Part shown: piece by piece, positions 60,130 to 64,000 of the stretch
How the letters are laid out: every line of letters starts with the position of its first letter
Position numbering within the stretch: position 1 is the stretch's first letter
Assembly (NCBI GenBank): GCA_036345935.2
Contig: JADWOT020000007.1
Coordinates: 10,191,990-10,255,989 of the forward strand
DNA from: Taenia hydatigena
Taxonomy: Eukaryota; Platyhelminthes; Cestoda; Cyclophyllidea; Taeniidae
Length of the DNA stretch: 64,000 nt
Direction of reading: 5' to 3'
Made by a program: the position numbers and the translations under genes
Notes under the pieces: model-generated
What the model was told of the DNA's origin: nothing
Databases searched by the model: none
Seen by the model: only the letters and a program-made list of their open reading frames with translations

Positions 60130-60767
60130 AACAGATTTCTATCATGCAACAACGGTAGCTATAAAATTGGTCTAGTCATGCACAAGTTCTCGTGAGGCGA
60201 GTATGCTAATCAAGTCATTTTCTTAAAGCCCTGCTTCTACAAACTCTAAATTAACCGAATTCGTGAGACATTGATTTCAAGTGTTGGGTGATGACACTCG
60301 GATGGCGGAATTAGAGTGAGCGGCTTGATTTGCCACCTCCTGCATGTTCTAGTCCTTCCAATGTTCCCTTCACCAGGTGCGAATAGTCAGCCGACTCAGA
60401 GCAGCTGTGTTTGGTGATAAAGTTTTAACGCCGGCGGTTGCACAGTGGTGCCACTCATTGGCATCACTATAAGCAGAACGTAAATGGGAAGTTGGAGGGA
60501 GGAAAAGGAGGAATGTTGGCGGTTGAAATGGCAGAAGTGCATCGTGCGTTTGAAGGTGACGCTAACCGAGATCAATGAATTTGTCACGGTTTGCCATTCA
60601 ATCAAATGTAGAAGTCATGCCTCTTGAAAATGAGGCGATAACATTGGATCCGATACGCAGATAAGATTTCTTTTTTGTTTTATTTAAAAATCCTTTGCTC
60701 ATGTCAAAAAGCGTTTGCATAATAAACTTTCATGAGAATTCGCACAACTCTTGTTTGTCCATTGCAG
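60130..60767. other. Homeobox 3' flank without a supported gene
   Basis: AT-rich with a GTT repeat just upstream. A 69-codon minus-strand ORF at 60396-60605 has no support. Confidence 0.4.
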
Positions 60768-60839
60768 GACCGTGCTATAGACCCTGGGGTGACTTTCGTC
60801 AAAAATTTCTCATCTAACAGAACTAAGTTGAATTCATAT
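60768..60839 (+). CDS. Weak exon candidate
   Basis: The strong acceptor ttgtttgtccattgcag is followed by DRAIDPGVTFVKNFSSNRTK and a stop at about 60841-60843. No donor is convincing. Confidence 0.2.
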
Positions 60840-61551
60840 GGCTAGAAGGGAGGTTTAAGTTTCAATAGAAAGTTGATTCGAGGTTTCAGCTACAGTTCTT
60901 GCATTAATGCTTGTGGTAGGACAAGGCAGCATGACGACTTCCTCCAGTAGCAGCTTGCAGTTGTTGCACATTCTCATGCATTACGGAATGTGGACAAGTC
61001 TTCTTCCAACTGGAAAATCCCATTCAAGTGGTCGTAGTTGAACTACGGATTATTCACATTGACAACCTCAAGTGCATTCAAGACGCCAGCTTACTAAAAG
61101 GTGAAGACAATGTCGGTGGAGAAGAAGTGGAACGGAGGAGTGCAAAGTGATCACACACATACAAACACTGCTTCAGCATTGACTGAAACCTCGGTCTCCA
61201 GCAGCTGACAGTGAGTGCGCAGTCTTAGCTGAAAGAATTACTTGAGACCAAAGTCATTGAATAGACCTCACAATATTCGCCCACATTCATGGATCTACTG
61301 CATAGCGACTTCAAATGACTGGCTTGCACAGAATATGCACCACTAATTTGATAATCTATACGCACTGGAGATGGAGATTACGAGGTAGGCCCGTGGCATC
61401 GGGCCATAGATAAGTGTAAATGCCAAATGACTGACGCCACTTCCATTAACTCATCTGAAATCGAGGTAACTTGAGCTTTGCTAAGCGTTTTGAGAATCCA
61501 GCTTTGCCGATGCGCTGTTACTCACTTCTTGGTAGACAATATTTTGCGGCT

Positions 61552-62073
61552 CTAGTCACTGCTCTTATTAGTGTGTGTGATCTTATTCTCTGGGGTTGGA
61601 TCATTAATGGCTAGTGGGGGTGTATTATGAAGAGCCATATGCTGCTGTTTGTCCTCTGACACCTGTCTGGTAATTATCCATATTGCAGGGAAAAACACGG
61701 AAATTGTTAACCTAAAGTCTGCTGCCTGCCTCTTATGATTTGCCTTCTTTGGTTCCAACCCATCGCAATTGTAATGGAAGCACTCGTTCTTCGCTTGAAG
61801 CTCAGCGTCCCTTTTCCATTCCTGGAAGCACTGTCTTTTGCTACCTTTTCCATAGATCTTGAACACGTCAATAGGGCGGTAAGCTTTATTATTAACAGCT
61901 GTGTTTAAAGAGTCTGATTTGAAAGAAAATCGTGAAGAAGGTGCAGAAGTACATGGCAAAATAATTTGCCGCATTGAAATGCAGCATCTACTACACGATG
62001 AATGCCCTGGTGAACCAAAACTATTTAAAAGTTGTTGACCTGCCAATGTTGTCATTTCTTGTACTTCACTCAA
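61552..62073 (-). CDS. Hypothetical ORF of 173 codons
   Basis: Minus-strand ATG at 62073. It is hydrophilic, with AYRPIDVFKIYGKGSKRQCF and a Lys-rich ECFHYNCDGLEPKKANHKRQ, and one hydrophobic segment near residue 125. Unspliced. The length is at the edge of chance. No domain is recognised, and it overlaps no better candidate. Confidence 0.3.
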   Translation of the reverse strand: MSEVQEMTTLAGQQLLNSFGSPGHSSCSRCCISMRQIILPCTSAPSSRFSFKSDSLNTAVNNKAYRPIDVFKIYGKGSKRQCFQEWKRDAELQAKNECFHYNCDGLEPKKANHKRQAADFRLTISVFFPAIWIITRQVSEDKQQHMALHNTPPLAINDPTPENKITHTNKSSD

Positions 62074-62221
62074 CGCGCATTAATTGTGTCAGGTAATCTG
62101 ACTGCAATATCGTCTAATCTCGTTGTTTTCGAATAACATTCTTCCAAAAGTAACTGAGAAGCATATACTGAAATGTTCGACGTAGAGGAAGGTTTGGACT
62201 TCCAAAGCTCTTTAATTTCAG

Positions 62222-62338
62222 CCTCCACTATCCCCACTTCAACTTCCTGGTGTAGGGCACGGCCGTATCTTCTGCGTCCGGGCTAAACCATCTAAGATCA
62301 AGGCAAGGCGATGGAGACAAGGGCTGGGGGCCGAATGA
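62222..62338 (+). CDS. Candidate terminal exon, basic
   Basis: The acceptor tctttaatttcag is followed by PPLSPLQLPGVGHGRIFCVR, AKPSKIKARRWRQGLGAE and TGA (39 codons, phase 0). GC content is raised. It may be the last exon of an unidentified plus-strand gene downstream of the homeobox gene. Confidence 0.35.
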   Translation, partial: PPLSPLQLPGVGHGRIFCVRAKPSKIKARRWRQGLGAE

Positions 62339-62827
62339 AGTCACGAGTGATATGTAAGTGCCCGGCGAGCCATTAATAGAGACTTCTGTACAGAAGGCAT
62401 GTTTATCTGGACCTCAAAAGGATCCGCACTCATGCGCTGCTTCATTTTTACCAAAGAACATTGACTGACCATTCTGCTAGCATTCTTTGGCGCCTCTCCT
62501 TTTCCGTTAATTGCACTTGTTCCATTTCAGTGCAACTTATCATCTTAGCAACTGCGTTTTGTAAATGCCATTATTAATCGCAGTTTGCACAAGGCCAAAC
62601 CTTTCTGATTTGGTCTGTTCTCGTTGGTCTTGAAGGTCTTAATAAGCACTAGTTGCACGGATTTTGTGATGCGGCATTAAATGTGAAGGTGGAGTGTTGC
62701 GAAGTCAGCTATTGTGCGTCTATATTTACGGAAGCCTACACAAAATCCGCAGCTTGACAGGATTTTATCAGTTTTGGATTAATGCATTTATCTCAACCCT
62801 CTCAACCACTCCGGATGTGCTTTGCAG

Positions 62828-62924
62828 TGGATTATTCCACACGTCCACTTAGTAGTTCTGCTACTGGTAAGTGTTTAAGTAGCCAAGAAAGAGGAAACTG
62901 TGGAGCGTCTTTTAGCGAGCGAAC
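62828..62924 (+). CDS. Candidate exon with GTAAGTG donor
   Basis: The acceptor gtgctttgcag is followed by DYSTRPLSSSATGKCLSSQE, RGNCGASFSER and a GTAAGTG donor. An in-frame ATG at 62815 could make it a first exon. An internal GTAAGTG at 62867 is an alternative donor. Confidence 0.35.
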
Positions 62925-63842
62925 GTAAGTGCTTCTGAAAGACGGGTTAAATTTTCCTTATTTTAAGTCCACATGTCTAGAGAGTTGCCTTTTGGCTAAA
63001 CATCTGCTATATCGAAAAACTCGGAATCTATTCGTAGTACTTCTTCTTCTTCTTTAGCGCTAAATAGCCAATGCGGCATGACGATTCAAATGATAGGGCG
63101 TGGCATGATGATGCTATTTACCCAGAGAATGATCAACTGCCCATGCGGTCAATGAGACTCTGGTACAGTGCACTAAGAAAAGCATCTCGTTAAGAATGGA
63201 GTTTGTCTAAGACAAAAGAACTTATCTGTTTAAACACCTGCGACGAGTGGGTGCCGAGAATGGAGGGGCTTGTCAGAGAACGATGGATAATGTCCGATGA
63301 ATAGTTCGCTGATGAGGTACTCCTCCCGTCCGTTGTGTTCACTATGCTGTTTTCCTATTCTTAGTCGTACAGAGTCTACCACGCTGATTGATGGGTCTTT
63401 AATCCGGGTATCCTTCTTAACATGTTTTAATTTAACGCGTCGTTTTAGTTTGGTGTGGTTATTCACTTAATGCACTGCTCTATTTGTGTTTCTTTCGTCG
63501 TTTTAATAGCCACTAGATTTGCTTCTAGCACATTGACTCTCAGCATTGTGTTATCACCGTTTTCATGACTGGCGTGGTTCTTGCTAGTGAGGCTCTATAT
63601 GCATATAGGAAGTGAGCAAGTGCTACAAAATTGATTACATTATGAATACTTTACTGCGCAATGTATAATTCAACCTCACTTGCAATGAACGTCGGGCAGG
63701 AACTCTTCATTTCAGATCATTTTATAAATACGTCTTGGTTTTCTTTAACTTTGTGGATGCCTAGGTGAATTGTTCCTTTACATGCTTTCTTCTTACTGCC
63801 TAATTTGTTTTCCACCATGTGATGGCGCTAGCTGTATTTTAG

Positions 63843-63970
63843 TGTACTATGAGGCTGGGAGGAGGAGGACTCATTCGCCGATGTGGACGAAGATTGTGCG
63901 CATGTTTGGGAACAAGGAGAAGGAGGAGGAAGTGGATAAATTGCGGTTGTGCTTATTTATGCATGCATAG
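63843..63970 (+). CDS. Candidate exon near the right edge
   Basis: The acceptor gctgtattttag is followed by YYEAGRRRTHSPMWTKIVRM, FGNKEKEEEVDKLR and a stop at 63968, or an earlier GTTGTG donor at about 63945. It is GC-rich relative to its flanks and highly charged. Its phase does not match the exon ending at 62924. The gene is unidentified and may continue outside the window. Confidence 0.35.
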
Positions 63971-64000
63971 TTGTTCTCAATGCACTGCACCTTTTCTCCA

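Noticed and set aside
62867..62882. Possible 16-bp intron between GTAAGTG and AG
   Set aside because: Too short to be spliced. The frame is open straight through to the GTAAGTG donor at 62925.
1..64000. CRISPR arrays, operons or prokaryotic mobile elements
   Set aside because: No regularly spaced repeats, ribosome-binding sites or long contiguous genes. Introns and tRNA relics show that this is eukaryotic DNA.

Overview
This is 64 kb of eukaryotic DNA. It is intron-rich and gene-poor, at roughly 40% GC, with GT-AG introns, small exons and AATAAA signals. A miniature LTR element with ~180-bp terminal repeats, of the TRIM kind known from taeniid tapeworms, together with the general style of the sequence, suggests a parasitic flatworm, probably a taeniid cestode. 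That assignment is inference. There are no prokaryote-style operons.

Layout. (1) 1-3615: a short gene of unknown family in four phase-compatible exons, whose 5' half is mirrored in an apparently perfect palindrome (1-515 against 602-1116). (2) 3.6-19.6 kb: mostly non-coding DNA with tRNA-derived relics, a 38-bp C homopolymer, two isolated exon-like segments and pieces of dispersed repeats. (3) 19.6-23.7 kb: rearranged exons that look like the MCM-family meiotic protein MCMDC2, inside a ~550-bp inverted repeat. (4) 23.7-32.4 kb: sparse exon-like islands. (5) 32.4-35.9 kb: a second, decayed copy of the first gene and its 3' flank. (6) 37.4 kb: a tRNA-Val(TAC) gene; 39.1 kb: a tRNA-Thr-like relic. 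(7) 43.5-44.4 kb: the LTR/TRIM-like element. (8) 47.9-49.1 kb: a mosaic duplicate made of a copy of the homeobox-gene intron fused to an inverted copy of 41.16-41.60 kb. (9) 54.8-59.85 kb: the best gene of the window, reconstructed here as eight exons encoding a 424-residue protein with a C-terminal K50 paired-like homeodomain. (10) 60-64 kb: several exon-like segments, with an unidentified gene running towards the right edge.

The genes do not form a pathway. The common theme is segmental duplication and inversion. The same blocks (the unknown four-exon gene, the MCMDC2-like exons, the homeobox intron) recur in different orientations and states of decay. The longest ORF in the window, 230 codons ending at 59849, appears to be a false chimera of a duplicated MCM-like relic and the homeobox exon.
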